Shown: positions 44,681 through 53,643, counted from the first letter of the stretch. The stretch is 64,000 nt of DNA from Candidatus Brevifilum fermentans (GCA_945877125.1 CAMCQT010000010.1:1-64000); one strand, 5' to 3'. The notes: a model not told the origin generated them from the sequence alone. A program made the numbers and translations.

Positions 44681-45307
44681 TTAATGGCTCACATCCACTG
44701 TTTTGTATGGATAAACGTTCATAATCTTTGTAATGCCAATCGTGGTTTCGGGACTGGCAAGATTGCGTTTGTAAAAATGGGTATGCCCGTGAAAAAGGTA
44801 ACGGGGCTGGGCAACGCGGATTAGCCAGTTCAAGGCTTTTAATCCGTTATGTGCGGGGTCTGTATCATCGTGTATACCAAACGGGGGTGAATGACTGATG
44901 AGAATATCCAGCGCGCGCCCGTATTGCATACGATTAAGGTACAAACGGGGGAGCAGCCTGAAGGCACGCAGGTAGGCATCGGACTGGGTATATTGATTAA
45001 TACCGTCGGGCCGGTAGCGGATGGAGCCGCCGAAGCCGCCGATCAGGAACTTCTTGTGACGCACAATTTTCAGGTCCAGGTTGGATCCGCCCTCGGCGTG
45101 GGCTTTTTCGGATCGCAGGTCAAATCGTGGGTCATGGTTGCCCGGCACGTAGAACATCGGCACGTTTAGCATGGTCACCAGATATTCCAGGTATGCGTAG
45201 GGCATATCGCCACAGCCGAGGATGAGCTCTGTGTCTCGAAAATGTCCGTTGGATGAGAGTTTATAGACACGATCTAGTGCCTGATCACTAACTGCAAGAA
45301 TTTTCAC
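44681..45307 (-). CDS. Metallophosphoesterase
   Basis: The 208-residue calcineurin-like phosphoesterase begins KILAVSDQALD, then shows ILGCGDMP (about 33), VPGNHDPR (about 56-63), ISHSPPFG (about 140) and HGHTHFY (about 175), which supply the two-metal site. The first motif has Gln where His is common (SDQ for SDxH), which may change the metal site. Likely a phosphodiesterase or phosphatase acting in the cytosol. Start: a GTG at 45307 is chosen because it matches the usual beginning of the family; an in-frame ATG exists at 45361. It is divergent from the kinase operon. Confidence 0.82.
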   Translation of the reverse strand: MKILAVSDQALDRVYKLSSNGHFRDTELILGCGDMPYAYLEYLVTMLNVPMFYVPGNHDPRFDLRSEKAHAEGGSNLDLKIVRHKKFLIGGFGGSIRYRPDGINQYTQSDAYLRAFRLLPRLYLNRMQYGRALDILISHSPPFGIHDDTDPAHNGLKALNWLIRVAQPRYLFHGHTHFYKRNLASPETTIGITKIMNVYPYKTVDVSH

Positions 45308-45380
45308 AATGTTTTTATTTTGCCGTAGAAAGCAATTCTCTGCAAGTTCAATTACCGACAAAACTGCAATTGTCTGGTAT

Positions 45381-45408
45381 TTGCAAATCCCCTACTGCAC
45401 ACTATAAT
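45381..45408 (+). promoter_or_regulatory. Promoter of the kinase operon
   Basis: TTGCAA (45381-45386) and TATAAT (45403-45408) are spaced 16 bases. The transcription start would fall near 45415, giving a short leader that contains AGGAG. Confidence 0.7.
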
Positions 45409-45442
45409 TCAACGAATTCGTTTTATTGCGTAGGAGTCTTCT

Positions 45443-47332
45443 CTGGAAACAAGAAATATCACCTCACCCATCGGCCCAGGCTCAGAGGATAGTTCTCGCC
45501 CCCGCCAACAGCTCCACTCTGGTATTACCCTGGTCAACCGGTACAACATTCAGGATGTGATCGGGGTAGGCGGCATGGGGTCTGTTTATCGCGCCCGTGA
45601 TCTGCATTTCCCTAATGTGGTGAAGTTGGTTGCTGTAAAAGAGATGATCAACTCTGCTCCTGACCCACTTGTGCGCCAAACCATTGTCCAGAATTTTGAG
45701 CGTGAGGCAAATATGCTTGCCACGCTCAACCATCCTGCCATTCCGCGTATTTACGATTATTTCACACAAAATGACCGTTCCTACCTTGTTTTGGAATTTA
45801 TCCACGGCAAGGATCTTGAAACCGTAATTGGGGATGCAAACGGATTTTTGCCCGAAGATCAAGTCATCAGTTGGGCAATTCAGCTATGCGATGTGTTGTC
45901 TTATCTTCATGCCCACAAACCAGACCCGGTTGTCTTTCGTGATATGAAGCCTTCCAATGTGATGATCAATCATAATGGAGACGTGGTGCTGGTCGATTTT
46001 GGCATCGCCAAGACTTTTCAAAGTGGGCAAAAAGGGACGATGATCGGCACGGAAGGGTATTCACCTCCCGAACAATATCGCGGTGAAGCCACCCCGCTCG
46101 CTGATATTTATTCCCTGGGCGCTACTTTGCACCATGCCATTACGCGGCGTGATCCGCGCCTGGAGCCGCCATTCTCTTTTGCAGAGCGCCCGGTGCGCCG
46201 CATCAACTCCAATGTTTCGAACGAATTGGAAGCGGTCATTAATGTCGCATTGCAATACACGCCTGCAGATCGTTTTCCAAATGCAGATGCGATGAAAGAT
46301 GCGTTGATGAATGTAGCTCGTAAGACGGGCGCACTCTCCAAAATAGCTGCTGCATTGCCAGTTGCCAGTAATGGCGGTATTAAGCCGCTTTGGTCTTTTA
46401 AATGTGAAGATGAAATCCGTGGCACCCCCATTTTGCATCAGGGTTCGTTGTATATTGGGTGCTACGACAATAACTTGTATTCACTAAATGCGGCAGACGG
46501 ACAATTTCAATGGAAGTATGCCGCAGAAGGTGGGATTGTAGCGCGTCCCATCGTTTATGATAATAATGTAATATTCGGTTCAGAAGATAAACGCCTGCAC
46601 GTGGTGGGGACGCGCTCTGGTAAAGTAGTGTGGACGTATTACACAGAAGGCAAGATCTATTCTTCGCCGCGCGTCGCAGATGGACACATCTTCTTTGGCT
46701 CAGATGACCAGGACCTGCACGCCGTCAACGTGAACAGTGGGCGCGCAATATGGAAGTTTTCGACAGATGCGCCGATCCACTCTTCGCCGTTGGTCGCAAA
46801 TGAATTGATTTATTTCGGCAACGAGTCAGGCGGATTCCACGCCGTTGATTTTCGCGGTGAATTGAAGTGGCGCTTCCAATCTAAGCGCGCGGTTACCTCT
46901 TCGCCCATCGGCAAGGGACAATCTGTTTATTTTTCGTCTGTAGACGGCTCCCTTTATTCCCTGGATTCAGGCAACGGATGGGCAATTTGGAAATTCCGCC
47001 TGGGTAAAGGTTCTGTTTCATCCCCGGCGCTTGCAGATGATTTTGTCTTCGTCGGCGCGGCAGATGGTTTTATTTACTGTGTGGATGCGCGTAATGCAAA
47101 GGAAATCTGGCGCTTCAAAACCGAAAATCAAGTGAGCAGTTCGCCTGTTATTTATAAAGATTCCATTTATTGTGGCTCCGTAGATGGCAATTTATATTGT
47201 CTCGAATATCGTACAGGCCGCCTGCGTTGGAAGTTTGAATCAAAAGCCGCGATCACAGGCTCGCCAGTTGTCTTTGACGATATTGTTTATTTCGGCTCAA
47301 CAGATCATCAAATTTATGCTTTATTTGCCTAA
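45443..47332 (+). CDS. Ser/Thr protein kinase with C-terminal PQQ-type beta-propeller, CTG start
   Basis: The 629-residue protein has a Hanks-type kinase domain (about 33-295) and a C-terminal propeller of PQQ-like repeats (about 310-629; each ends like DLHAVNVNSGRAIWKF). The glycine loop is VIGVGGMGSVY, the ATP Lys is K66 in VAVKE, the catalytic loop is FRDMKPSN (D167, with Phe for the usual His), and DFG is at D185. No membrane helix is seen. In frame, a TAG stop lies 12 bases upstream of a CTG at 45443 that has a perfect AGGAG six bases before it. The next possible start is a GTG at 45557, inside the glycine loop. The CTG is therefore the probable start. Confidence 0.85.
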   Translation: METRNITSPIGPGSEDSSRPRQQLHSGITLVNRYNIQDVIGVGGMGSVYRARDLHFPNVVKLVAVKEMINSAPDPLVRQTIVQNFEREANMLATLNHPAIPRIYDYFTQNDRSYLVLEFIHGKDLETVIGDANGFLPEDQVISWAIQLCDVLSYLHAHKPDPVVFRDMKPSNVMINHNGDVVLVDFGIAKTFQSGQKGTMIGTEGYSPPEQYRGEATPLADIYSLGATLHHAITRRDPRLEPPFSFAERPVRRINSNVSNELEAVINVALQYTPADRFPNADAMKDALMNVARKTGALSKIAAALPVASNGGIKPLWSFKCEDEIRGTPILHQGSLYIGCYDNNLYSLNAADGQFQWKYAAEGGIVARPIVYDNNVIFGSEDKRLHVVGTRSGKVVWTYYTEGKIYSSPRVADGHIFFGSDDQDLHAVNVNSGRAIWKFSTDAPIHSSPLVANELIYFGNESGGFHAVDFRGELKWRFQSKRAVTSSPIGKGQSVYFSSVDGSLYSLDSGNGWAIWKFRLGKGSVSSPALADDFVFVGAADGFIYCVDARNAKEIWRFKTENQVSSSPVIYKDSIYCGSVDGNLYCLEYRTGRLRWKFESKAAITGSPVVFDDIVYFGSTDHQIYALFA

Positions 47333-47343
47333 AAGGAGCTCCA

Positions 47344-48276
47344 GTGGCTGATTTTTTTCGAAAACTATTTGGAACAAAAACAAAAACAAAAATACAAGAC
47401 CAACCAACAGCGCAGCAGAAGCCGGTGGATCTGGCCGTTACCGCGCCACTTTCAGATCAACAGATTAGTTCCATCTTATCCAATCAATACTTGAAGTATG
47501 AGATGAAGCAACTTGTCGCCAGCGTGGGGCAGTCTGTTGGAAAGCAACGCGAACACAATGAGGACAGCCTGCTTGCGCTTACCTCCACCATTTCCGGCGG
47601 AGCAGAGAGCATTCCCTTCGGGCTGTATATTGTTGCAGACGGCATGGGCGGCCACCAATTTGGAGAAGTGGCAAGCAATGCCGCAGTGCGTATTATGGGC
47701 GGCACCATCACTAAAAAATTCCATTCCTATCTTTTCAACTTGCCCACGCAAATTCTTCAAGAATCCCTGCAGGAAGTAATGGAAACCTCGATCATGGAAG
47801 CGCATCAATACGTCCAGCGTGAAGCGCCGGGCAGCGGCACAACGGTTACAGCCGCCCTCGTTTTAGGACAACAGGTGACTATTGCTCACGTGGGTGACAG
47901 CCGCGCTTATGCTGTTTATCCTGATGGAAGAATCGAACCGATCACCCGTGACCATTCACTGGTCAAGCGACTTGAGGAACTCGGACACCTCAGCAAAGAC
48001 GAAGCCGCAAATTTCCCGCATCGCAACGTGTTGATCCGTGCCTTGGGACAGGGTGAAGCCCTCGAAGCAGATATATTCACCATTCCCTTCCCGCAAACTG
48101 GTTATCTCATGATATGCAGTGATGGTTTGTGGGGCGTTCTTAGCGATAAGGATATTTCCCGTTTCATCACCGAAGCCCCCAATCTTCAACGCGCATGTCA
48201 AAATATGGTGGATGCCGCCAATGCTGCTGGCGGACCCGACAATATTACAGTTATTCTCGCACAGATGATTGGATAA
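47344..48276 (+). CDS. PP2C-family Ser/Thr phosphatase
   Basis: The 310-residue phosphatase has PPM metal motifs in order: VGKQREHNEDS (about 63-73), VADGMGGHQFGE (about 100-111), GSGTTVTAALV (about 162-172), HVGDSRAYAV (about 181-190) and DNITVILAQ (about 299-307). It probably reverses phosphorylation by the kinase encoded just upstream, as in known kinase/phosphatase pairs. The start is GTG with AGGAG five bases before it, and the kinase stop is 11 bases upstream. A 60-residue Lys/Gln-rich N-terminal part precedes the catalytic domain. Confidence 0.95.
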   Translation: MADFFRKLFGTKTKTKIQDQPTAQQKPVDLAVTAPLSDQQISSILSNQYLKYEMKQLVASVGQSVGKQREHNEDSLLALTSTISGGAESIPFGLYIVADGMGGHQFGEVASNAAVRIMGGTITKKFHSYLFNLPTQILQESLQEVMETSIMEAHQYVQREAPGSGTTVTAALVLGQQVTIAHVGDSRAYAVYPDGRIEPITRDHSLVKRLEELGHLSKDEAANFPHRNVLIRALGQGEALEADIFTIPFPQTGYLMICSDGLWGVLSDKDISRFITEAPNLQRACQNMVDAANAAGGPDNITVILAQMIG

Positions 48277-48278
48277 TC

Positions 48279-49760
48279 ATGTCGTCAAAAAATCCGGATT
48301 ATTACATCGTACTTGGTGTCTTTCGTGACGCTTCGCAAGAGGAGATTAAGCGCTCCTATTTTGAGGCGGCTCAACGACTGCATCCGGATAAAAATGTTGC
48401 CGCCGGCGAAACTGAATTATTTCTTGAAATACAACAAGCCTACGAAGTTCTCTCAAATCCAAAGCGCCGAAATTTATACGACGCTACGTTACCCCCAGAG
48501 ATCTATGATAATTCCGTCGTAAAACATGAGATGTTATTTAGCCGCCCAAATCTTGTGAAACTGGGCGAGCCGCAATTGATCTACATGCTTCTTGAAGTAG
48601 CTCCTCGCGAAGACAAAGAAACCCTCCCGTCCCCACCGCTAAATATCTGTCTTGTGCTTGACCGTTCCACATCCATGCAAGGCGATAAGATGGACATGGT
48701 GAAAGCCACAGCCATTCAATTATTACGCAGTTTACGCGCACAGGATGTGTTCAGCGTAGTTGCATTTAGTGATTACGCCGAAGTCATTGTTCCCGCCGCA
48801 CTTAATTCTGATAAAAAGAAACAAGAAGGTCGTATTCAGATGATGCAAACATCGGGTGCGACCGAAATTTACAATGGCTTGAAAGCGGGCATGCAGGAAG
48901 TGCGCCGCACAGTTGACCCTTCGCGTGTTAACCACATCATATTGCTTACCGATGGGCAAACGTACGGAGATGAACAAGCCTGCCTGGAACTTGCCGAGCA
49001 AGCCGCCACCCAGAATATCGGCATCAGCGGCATGGGAATTGGCAGCGAGTGGAATGATATCTTCCTTGACGCCCTGGCCGGCAAAACCGGCGGATCTTCC
49101 GCGTACATCTCAAACCCCAAAGATATTCAGCGCCTGCTTGTAGATAAATTCAATGCGCTCATCAGCACGTATGCAGATGATGTGGTTCTTGAATTTCAAG
49201 CGCAGGAAAATGTAAAAATTAATTACGCATTTCGCCTGCAGCCTGATGGCAGTTCCATAGCCATTGAACCGCAAATGCACCTTGGCCCGATCTTGCGTGA
49301 TGCTCCCCTGCAAGTACTTTTTGAGCTTATCGTCAATCCTTCTTCTTTGGATGAGGATGTGCTCACGCTTTTGAATGGCTCACTAAAGGTCTCCATGACA
49401 GCGCGTCCCACGCCTGTTCCCCCTATTCGATTAAATATCAAGCGCGAAGTTCATATCAGCCCATCCCCAGAGCCGCCCCCGACCCGCATCTTGAGCGCGC
49501 TTTCACGTTTGACGCTGTACCGAATGCAGGAACGTGCTCGTGCCGCCGCAGATGCCGGCCAATTTGATGAGGCCGCGCGTCACCTGCAAAATCTCGCAAC
49601 TCACTTGCTTTCAAAAGGCGAGCAATCCCTCGCTAAAACCGCTTTGTTTGAAGCCAATAACCTTGAAAAAATGCACGCCTGGAGCGCAAGCGGGAATAAG
49701 GACGTTAAATACAGTACCCGGGCACTTTTGTTGGGTGGCGTAAAGGAGAAAGAAAAATGA
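48279..49760 (+). CDS. J-domain/VWA fusion protein
   Basis: The 493-residue protein begins with a DnaJ J domain (about 6-70) containing the Hsp70-activating HPDK (35-38), and continues with a von Willebrand A domain (about 120-310). The VWA metal site has D128, S130 and S132 (DRSTSM), then TSGATEIYNGL and LLTDGQT. After this comes a beta-rich region (about 310-430) and a helical C-terminus. J-domain/VWA fusion is unusual. In this operon it may be a substrate or scaffold controlled by phosphorylation and may recruit DnaK. It starts two bases after the phosphatase gene and overlaps the next by four. Confidence 0.88.
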   Translation: MSSKNPDYYIVLGVFRDASQEEIKRSYFEAAQRLHPDKNVAAGETELFLEIQQAYEVLSNPKRRNLYDATLPPEIYDNSVVKHEMLFSRPNLVKLGEPQLIYMLLEVAPREDKETLPSPPLNICLVLDRSTSMQGDKMDMVKATAIQLLRSLRAQDVFSVVAFSDYAEVIVPAALNSDKKKQEGRIQMMQTSGATEIYNGLKAGMQEVRRTVDPSRVNHIILLTDGQTYGDEQACLELAEQAATQNIGISGMGIGSEWNDIFLDALAGKTGGSSAYISNPKDIQRLLVDKFNALISTYADDVVLEFQAQENVKINYAFRLQPDGSSIAIEPQMHLGPILRDAPLQVLFELIVNPSSLDEDVLTLLNGSLKVSMTARPTPVPPIRLNIKREVHISPSPEPPPTRILSALSRLTLYRMQERARAAADAGQFDEAARHLQNLATHLLSKGEQSLAKTALFEANNLEKMHAWSASGNKDVKYSTRALLLGGVKEKEK

Positions 49761-50269
49761 TCGTTTGTTCGAACTGTAAACACTCTAATATGGCTGGCGC
49801 CGTGTTTTGTGCGGAGTGTGGTGCTCAATTGATTGGCAAGGATACTCTCACTACCCAAAACATCACAACACAGCAATTTGAAAGAGTCAGTGAGCGCATC
49901 CCCAAGAACGATTCGTATCAGCCGTTTGATGGGGGCGATGCGTGGGCAAGCCTGCACTTGCTGGATACCGGACAGGTGCTTCCGCTTTCTATGAAAAATG
50001 AGTTCACTATGGGACGCGTCAGCGAAGGTCAGCCGATTATGCCTGATATTGATCTTTCGCCTTACCAGGCCTATGCCGCAGGAGTTTCGCGTCTTCATGC
50101 CGTGATCAAACGGGACGGCAATCGCATCATTTTTATTGACCTTGGTTCTGCCAATGGCACATATATTAATGGAAAGCGCCTCACTCCCAATATTGAGCAG
50201 GCGCTTAATCATGGCGACATCATTGCGCTTGGAAAGTTGAAACTGCAAATTCTGGTCAAGAACTTATAG
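49757..50269 (+). CDS. Zinc-ribbon/FHA-domain protein
   Basis: The 170-residue protein has an N-terminal zinc ribbon (CSNCKHSNMAGAVFCAECG, residues 4-22) and a C-terminal FHA domain (about 75-168). The phosphothreonine-binding loop residues are present in FTMGR, GVSRLHAVIK and GSANGTYING. FHA proteins in other bacteria are read-out partners of Ser/Thr kinases. The overlap of four bases with the J-VWA gene indicates coupling. The zinc ribbon may bind protein or nucleic acid. Confidence 0.92.
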   Translation: MIVCSNCKHSNMAGAVFCAECGAQLIGKDTLTTQNITTQQFERVSERIPKNDSYQPFDGGDAWASLHLLDTGQVLPLSMKNEFTMGRVSEGQPIMPDIDLSPYQAYAAGVSRLHAVIKRDGNRIIFIDLGSANGTYINGKRLTPNIEQALNHGDIIALGKLKLQILVKNL

Positions 50270-50285
50270 GAAAAGAGATACCCTC

Positions 50286-50528
50286 ATGTCATATTCTGTG
50301 ATTTTACATATTGCGGGTGAAACAGCCATTATGGGTGAAATAGATGATTTGCCCAAGCCCGTTGACAGCATCATCGTCGTTTCAAATCCGCGTCAGCGTG
50401 ATGGTAAGGACCTGCACTATATTAATAATAACGTTGTCAAAGTGATCTGGCCTTTGTCCAAAGTGAGTTTTATCGAAATCCTTGAAAGCACGGATGAAGA
50501 AAAGATCATTGGCTTTGTGAGGGAATAA
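50286..50528 (+). CDS. Small conserved-looking protein of unknown function
   Basis: The 80-residue protein is not recognised. It is acidic and appears mostly beta-strand with two short helices ([18 protein letters not shown], then [16 protein letters not shown]). No membrane segment or metal motif is seen. It lies 16 bases after the FHA gene and two bases before the response regulator, with AAAAGAGA upstream, so it is part of the signalling operon. Similarity to a small beta-barrel or PilZ-like accessory would be speculation. Confidence 0.72.
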   Translation: MSYSVILHIAGETAIMGEIDDLPKPVDSIIVVSNPRQRDGKDLHYINNNVVKVIWPLSKVSFIEILESTDEEKIIGFVRE

Positions 50529-50530
50529 AA

Positions 50531-51250
50531 ATGACCGACTCTGTTGAACGCCGCCGCATTCTCGTTGTGGATGATGAAGAGCGCATGGTGCGCTTCATCC
50601 GCATGAACCTTGAGCATGATGGTTTTCTGGTGAGCGAAGCCTTCAACGGTAAGCAAGCCATTCAGAAATTGCGTGATGTCACCCCTGACCTTATTTTGCT
50701 CGATATAATGATGCCCGACCTAGATGGATTTGAAGTGCTCGAAACCATCCGCGAGATCACCAATGTGCCGGTCATCATGCTCACCGCCAAAGGCGAAGAA
50801 GATGACCGTGTACGCGGACTCGAAGGCGGCGCCGATGATTACGTCACCAAGCCATTCAGCCCGCGTGAACTGGTCAGCCGTGTCAAAGCTGTCCTGCGCC
50901 GCACTGAAGGCGCCACCGGCTCCATGCACGGCTTGCTCGAAATAGACAAACGCCTCAAAATAGATTTCGACCGCCGTGAGATATGGCTTGAAGGCAAGCT
51001 CGTAAAACTTCGCCCAACCGAATATCGCCTGCTTTTTCATCTTGTGCAAAATGCAGGCTGGGTGGTCTCGCACGATCAACTGCTCCAGAAAGTTTGGGGC
51101 TATGAATACCGAGACGAGCCGCATTATGTCCGCCTTTACATCAACTACCTGCGCCAGAAATTAGAGAAAGACCCCGCCGACCCCAAATATATTCTCACTG
51201 AACGCGGAGTTGGCTATCGTTTCGTGGATTACAAACGCGCCAAAGAATAA
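50531..51250 (+). CDS. OmpR-family response regulator
   Basis: The 239-residue regulator has a receiver domain (about 8-125; acidic pocket D14-D15, phosphorylated D58 in [15 protein letters not shown] in [10 protein letters not shown]) and an OmpR-type winged helix (about 140-235, with [20 protein letters not shown] and RGVGYRF). It controls transcription after phosphorylation by a histidine kinase, but none is adjacent. Being the last gene of the Ser/Thr kinase operon, cross-talk between the two phosphorylation systems is plausible. A terminator follows. Confidence 0.96.
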   Translation: MTDSVERRRILVVDDEERMVRFIRMNLEHDGFLVSEAFNGKQAIQKLRDVTPDLILLDIMMPDLDGFEVLETIREITNVPVIMLTAKGEEDDRVRGLEGGADDYVTKPFSPRELVSRVKAVLRRTEGATGSMHGLLEIDKRLKIDFDRREIWLEGKLVKLRPTEYRLLFHLVQNAGWVVSHDQLLQKVWGYEYRDEPHYVRLYINYLRQKLEKDPADPKYILTERGVGYRFVDYKRAKE

Positions 51251-51270
51251 AGCAGAGTCTGTCCATTGTA

Positions 51271-51309
51271 AAAAAAGAGTCGAGCCGTTAGGGTTTGGCT
51301 CTTTTTTTA
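51271..51309 (+). terminator. Intrinsic terminator of the signalling operon
   Basis: GAGCC pairs with GGCTC around a ten-base loop, extended by an A/T-rich stem, with seven T after it. The GC stem is short. Confidence 0.75.
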
Positions 51310-51336
51310 CTTTGGCGTGTTTCGTAAATCTTAAAA

Positions 51337-51361
51337 ACGAAACACGAAACACGAAACACGG
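51337..51361 (+). repeat. Heptanucleotide array ACGAAAC
   Basis: Three perfect ACGAAAC units and a partial fourth, with a complementary GTGTTTCGT upstream (51317-51325). It lies in a non-coding stretch. Confidence 0.9.
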
Positions 51362-51589
51362 CTTTCTCTCAACTCATTTAAAACTCTCCTTTTTTGATTT
51401 ATGATTGGGAGACTGGAGACTCGTCACGTGACTGCATCATTCTCAACCCTGCGCATCAAATCCAACCGTCTGCATGATTCGCTTATCCACCAAGCATGGA
51501 TCAGCGCGACGGGGGAGGGCGGCGAGGTCACGTTTTCAACGTGAAGTTTTTACAGAGTAAAATGGAAGCATTCTTGAAAGCAGGTACTC

Positions 51590-52612
51590 ATGAAAAACTT
51601 TGACTCAAAATATAACGACATTCCGAAGACGGAAATTCATTGTCATCTCGAAGGTGCAATCCGCACGCAGACGATCATTGATGTGGCGCGTGAATATAAT
51701 TTGAAATTACCTGCGTACGAAGTCAGCGAGTTGGATAAACACGTAAAAGTCTTTTACCAACTGCGTGATTTGCAAGCCGTGCTGGATGCCTTTGCTATTT
51801 TCCAAAATAGCATTACCTCGCCTGCCGTGGTGGAACGCATTGCCTGGGAATTGTTTGAAGATTGCGCGCGCCAGAACATCAAATTGTTTGAAGTCCGCTT
51901 TTCGCCAGACTGGGCGTTTCACGGTCACAACCTCGATTGGGACGAATCTTTGGAAGCGCTCCTGCGAGCAAAAGAACGCGCCGAAAAAGAATTCGACATG
52001 GCAATTGGCATCATCGCCATCACCTCACGCGGCATGGGCGCTGAGTCATGCATCAAAACCGTCGATTGGGCAATTCGTCACCGTCAGCACATCCAAGCCG
52101 TTGACCTTGCCGATGGGGAACTGCTCTATCCGATGAATGATTTTGTGAAGCCAATCTTGAAGGCAAAAGATGCGGGCTTGAAAGTGACCATCCATTCTGG
52201 TGAAGATACACCCGCCTCGGCAGTCTGGGATACCATCCATGCTTTTCAGCCTGATCGCATAGGTCACGGCATTCACAGCATTGAAGACATGAAAGTGATT
52301 GAGTTGATCAAGGAGCGCAATATCACGCTCGAAGTCAATCCCTGGAGCAACTACCTGACCAACTCTGTGCCGACGATTGAATCTCACCCGCTGAAAAAAC
52401 TGTTCGACCTTGGCGTGCGTGTAACCGTCAATTCAGATGATCCCGAAGTGTTGGAGACGAATGTCAACAACGAATACCGCATTGCCCATGAGGTTTTGGG
52501 CATGAGTCTGAATGAGATTGCAACCTGTAATCGGTACGCGTTTGAGTCCTCGTTTATCGAAGAGGCTGCCAAACAAAGAATATGGGATAAGTATTTTGTG
52601 TCCGCGTCGTGA
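51590..52612 (+). CDS. add: Adenosine deaminase
   Basis: The 340-residue metal-dependent deaminase converts adenosine to inosine. The zinc ligands and catalytic residues are H17 and H19 (IHCHLEG), HSGED (about residues 204-208), GHGIHSI (about 225-231) and NSDDPE near residue 282. The motif HSGE replaces the more common HAGE, so related nucleoside or aminofutalosine deamination is possible. A 30-base leader with GCAGG precedes the ATG. There are no other purine genes nearby, though purine-nucleoside-type BMP lipoproteins occur at 16.8-19 kb. Confidence 0.9.
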   Translation: MKNFDSKYNDIPKTEIHCHLEGAIRTQTIIDVAREYNLKLPAYEVSELDKHVKVFYQLRDLQAVLDAFAIFQNSITSPAVVERIAWELFEDCARQNIKLFEVRFSPDWAFHGHNLDWDESLEALLRAKERAEKEFDMAIGIIAITSRGMGAESCIKTVDWAIRHRQHIQAVDLADGELLYPMNDFVKPILKAKDAGLKVTIHSGEDTPASAVWDTIHAFQPDRIGHGIHSIEDMKVIELIKERNITLEVNPWSNYLTNSVPTIESHPLKKLFDLGVRVTVNSDDPEVLETNVNNEYRIAHEVLGMSLNEIATCNRYAFESSFIEEAAKQRIWDKYFVSAS

Positions 52613-52685
52613 TGCTGCATATATAAGAAAATCACTGTATATTTTGAACCAGGTATTACGCAGAGAAGTGGTTTCGAAATCCAAA

Positions 52686-52714
52686 TTGCCGAATCAGAAC
52701 CATTGAGGTATAAT
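52686..52714 (+). promoter_or_regulatory. Promoter of rpmH
   Basis: TTGCCG (52686-52691) and TATAAT (52709-52714) are spaced exactly 17 bases. The leader to rpmH is about 70 bases. Confidence 0.75.
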
Positions 52715-52790
52715 TTTGCGCCACTAACTGACAGCCAACTCCCTACTATGGGGTTTGCAATCATCTTTAAATAATAAGGAAGTATTTCGA

Positions 52791-52961
52791 ATGGTAAAGA
52801 GAACATACCAACCCAAGATTCGCCGCCGCGTACGCGTACACGGTTTTCGACAACGTATGTCCACGGCCGATGGCCGTAACGTGCTCAAGCGCCGCCGTTT
52901 GCGCGGTCGTTATAGTTTAACTGTTAGGTCCAACGAGCATGTAAAGAAGGTTCGTTGGTAA
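52791..52961 (+). CDS. rpmH: Ribosomal protein bL34
   Basis: The 56-residue basic protein is a component of the large ribosomal subunit. The start [20 protein letters not shown] and [19 protein letters not shown] are standard bL34. Most bL34 are 44-46 residues and end soon after this point; this one has about 12 further residues ([14 protein letters not shown]). AAGGAAG precedes the ATG. It is followed by rnpA, the usual order. Confidence 0.97.
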   Translation: MVKRTYQPKIRRRVRVHGFRQRMSTADGRNVLKRRRLRGRYSLTVRSNEHVKKVRW

Positions 52962-53006
52962 GTCTCCGCGTATTTTAGTGCGCAGAGATTTATTATTGAG
53001 GCGCGG

Positions 53007-53357
53007 GTGCAGAGTAAATTTCGTCTGACCCGATCTGAAGATTTCAAGCGGGTGCGGCGAACTGGTAAGTCTTATGCCCACCCGCTTGTCGTGTTAGTTG
53101 TACAAGCCAGCGAAACATCCACTTATGCACGTGTGGGTGTGATCGCAGGCAAGACAACTGGTAACGCAGTTCATCGTAACCGGGCCAAGCGGATTTTGCG
53201 TGAGGCATTACGACCATACTTGACATCTTTCACTTCTGGCTGGAACCTGATCCTGATTGCCCGTTCCCCACTTGTAACCGCCACTTTGGAAGATACACGT
53301 GCCGCGTTGGAAAATCTGTTTCGACGCGCCCAAATCCTCCCCGCGGATGAATCCTGA
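53007..53357 (+). CDS. rnpA: Ribonuclease P protein component
   Basis: The 116-residue basic protein assists the RNase P RNA in maturing tRNA 5' ends. The RNR motif is [20 protein letters not shown] (about 52-71), with [16 protein letters not shown] at the start. The start is GTG; GAGG lies five bases before it. Its last ten codons overlap yidD. The RNase P RNA gene was not found in the window. Confidence 0.96.
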   Translation: MQSKFRLTRSEDFKRVRRTGKSYAHPLVVLVVQASETSTYARVGVIAGKTTGNAVHRNRAKRILREALRPYLTSFTSGWNLILIARSPLVTATLEDTRAALENLFRRAQILPADES

Positions 53358-53643
53358 AGAAGAAGTCCATTTGCATGAATATTCCAGTGAACCGCGCTTG
53401 CGTGATATGCCGCGTACTCTGGTCAATTGGCCGCGCATCGCTGTGCTGGCCTTGATTCGTTTATATCAAATGGTGATCTCGCCAGGCTTGCCTGCGAACA
53501 CTTGCCGTTTTTATCCATCCTGTTCTCATTATGGTTATCAGGCTGTTTATAAACATGGTGCGTTAAAAGGTTCGTTGATGGCGGTCTGGCGCGTATTACG
53601 TTGTAATCCGTTTAACCCCGGCGGATACGACCCCGTTCCCTAG
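53347..53643 (+). CDS. yidD: Membrane protein insertion efficiency factor YidD
   Basis: The 98-residue protein has the YidD core: [20 protein letters not shown], then [20 protein letters not shown] and [18 protein letters not shown]. The three conserved Cys are present. It lies at the membrane surface and assists YidC. The start overlaps rnpA by 11 bases. ATG 53347 was chosen because the 16 codons before it are inside rnpA and not YidD-like. The N-terminal 30 residues are a longer acidic leader than usual. Confidence 0.95.
   Translation: MNPEEEVHLHEYSSEPRLRDMPRTLVNWPRIAVLALIRLYQMVISPGLPANTCRFYPSCSHYGYQAVYKHGALKGSLMAVWRVLRCNPFNPGGYDPVP

Larger units (their letters stand above)
51251..51589. 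other. Gene-free stretch before the adenosine deaminase gene
   Basis: It holds the operon terminator (51271-51309), a heptanucleotide array (51337-51361) and a second short one (51405-51422, GGAGACT type). A palindromic GTCACGTGAC lies at 51425-51434. A 38-codon open frame from GTG at 51428 to 51544 has no recognised product and a weak start. TAAAAT at about 51556-51561 may be the -10 of the next gene. Confidence 0.7.

Noticed and set aside
45557-47332. Kinase beginning at GTG 45557
   Set aside because: It would remove the first strand and part of the glycine loop; the CTG with AGGAG upstream is better.
51425-51434. Palindrome GTCACGTGAC as a parS site
   Set aside because: Only the central TCACGTGA agrees with the parS consensus; flanks do not, and it is a single case far from parB.
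51428-51544. 38-codon open frame with GTG start before the adenosine deaminase gene
   Set aside because: No recognised product, no ribosome-binding site, no support from context.
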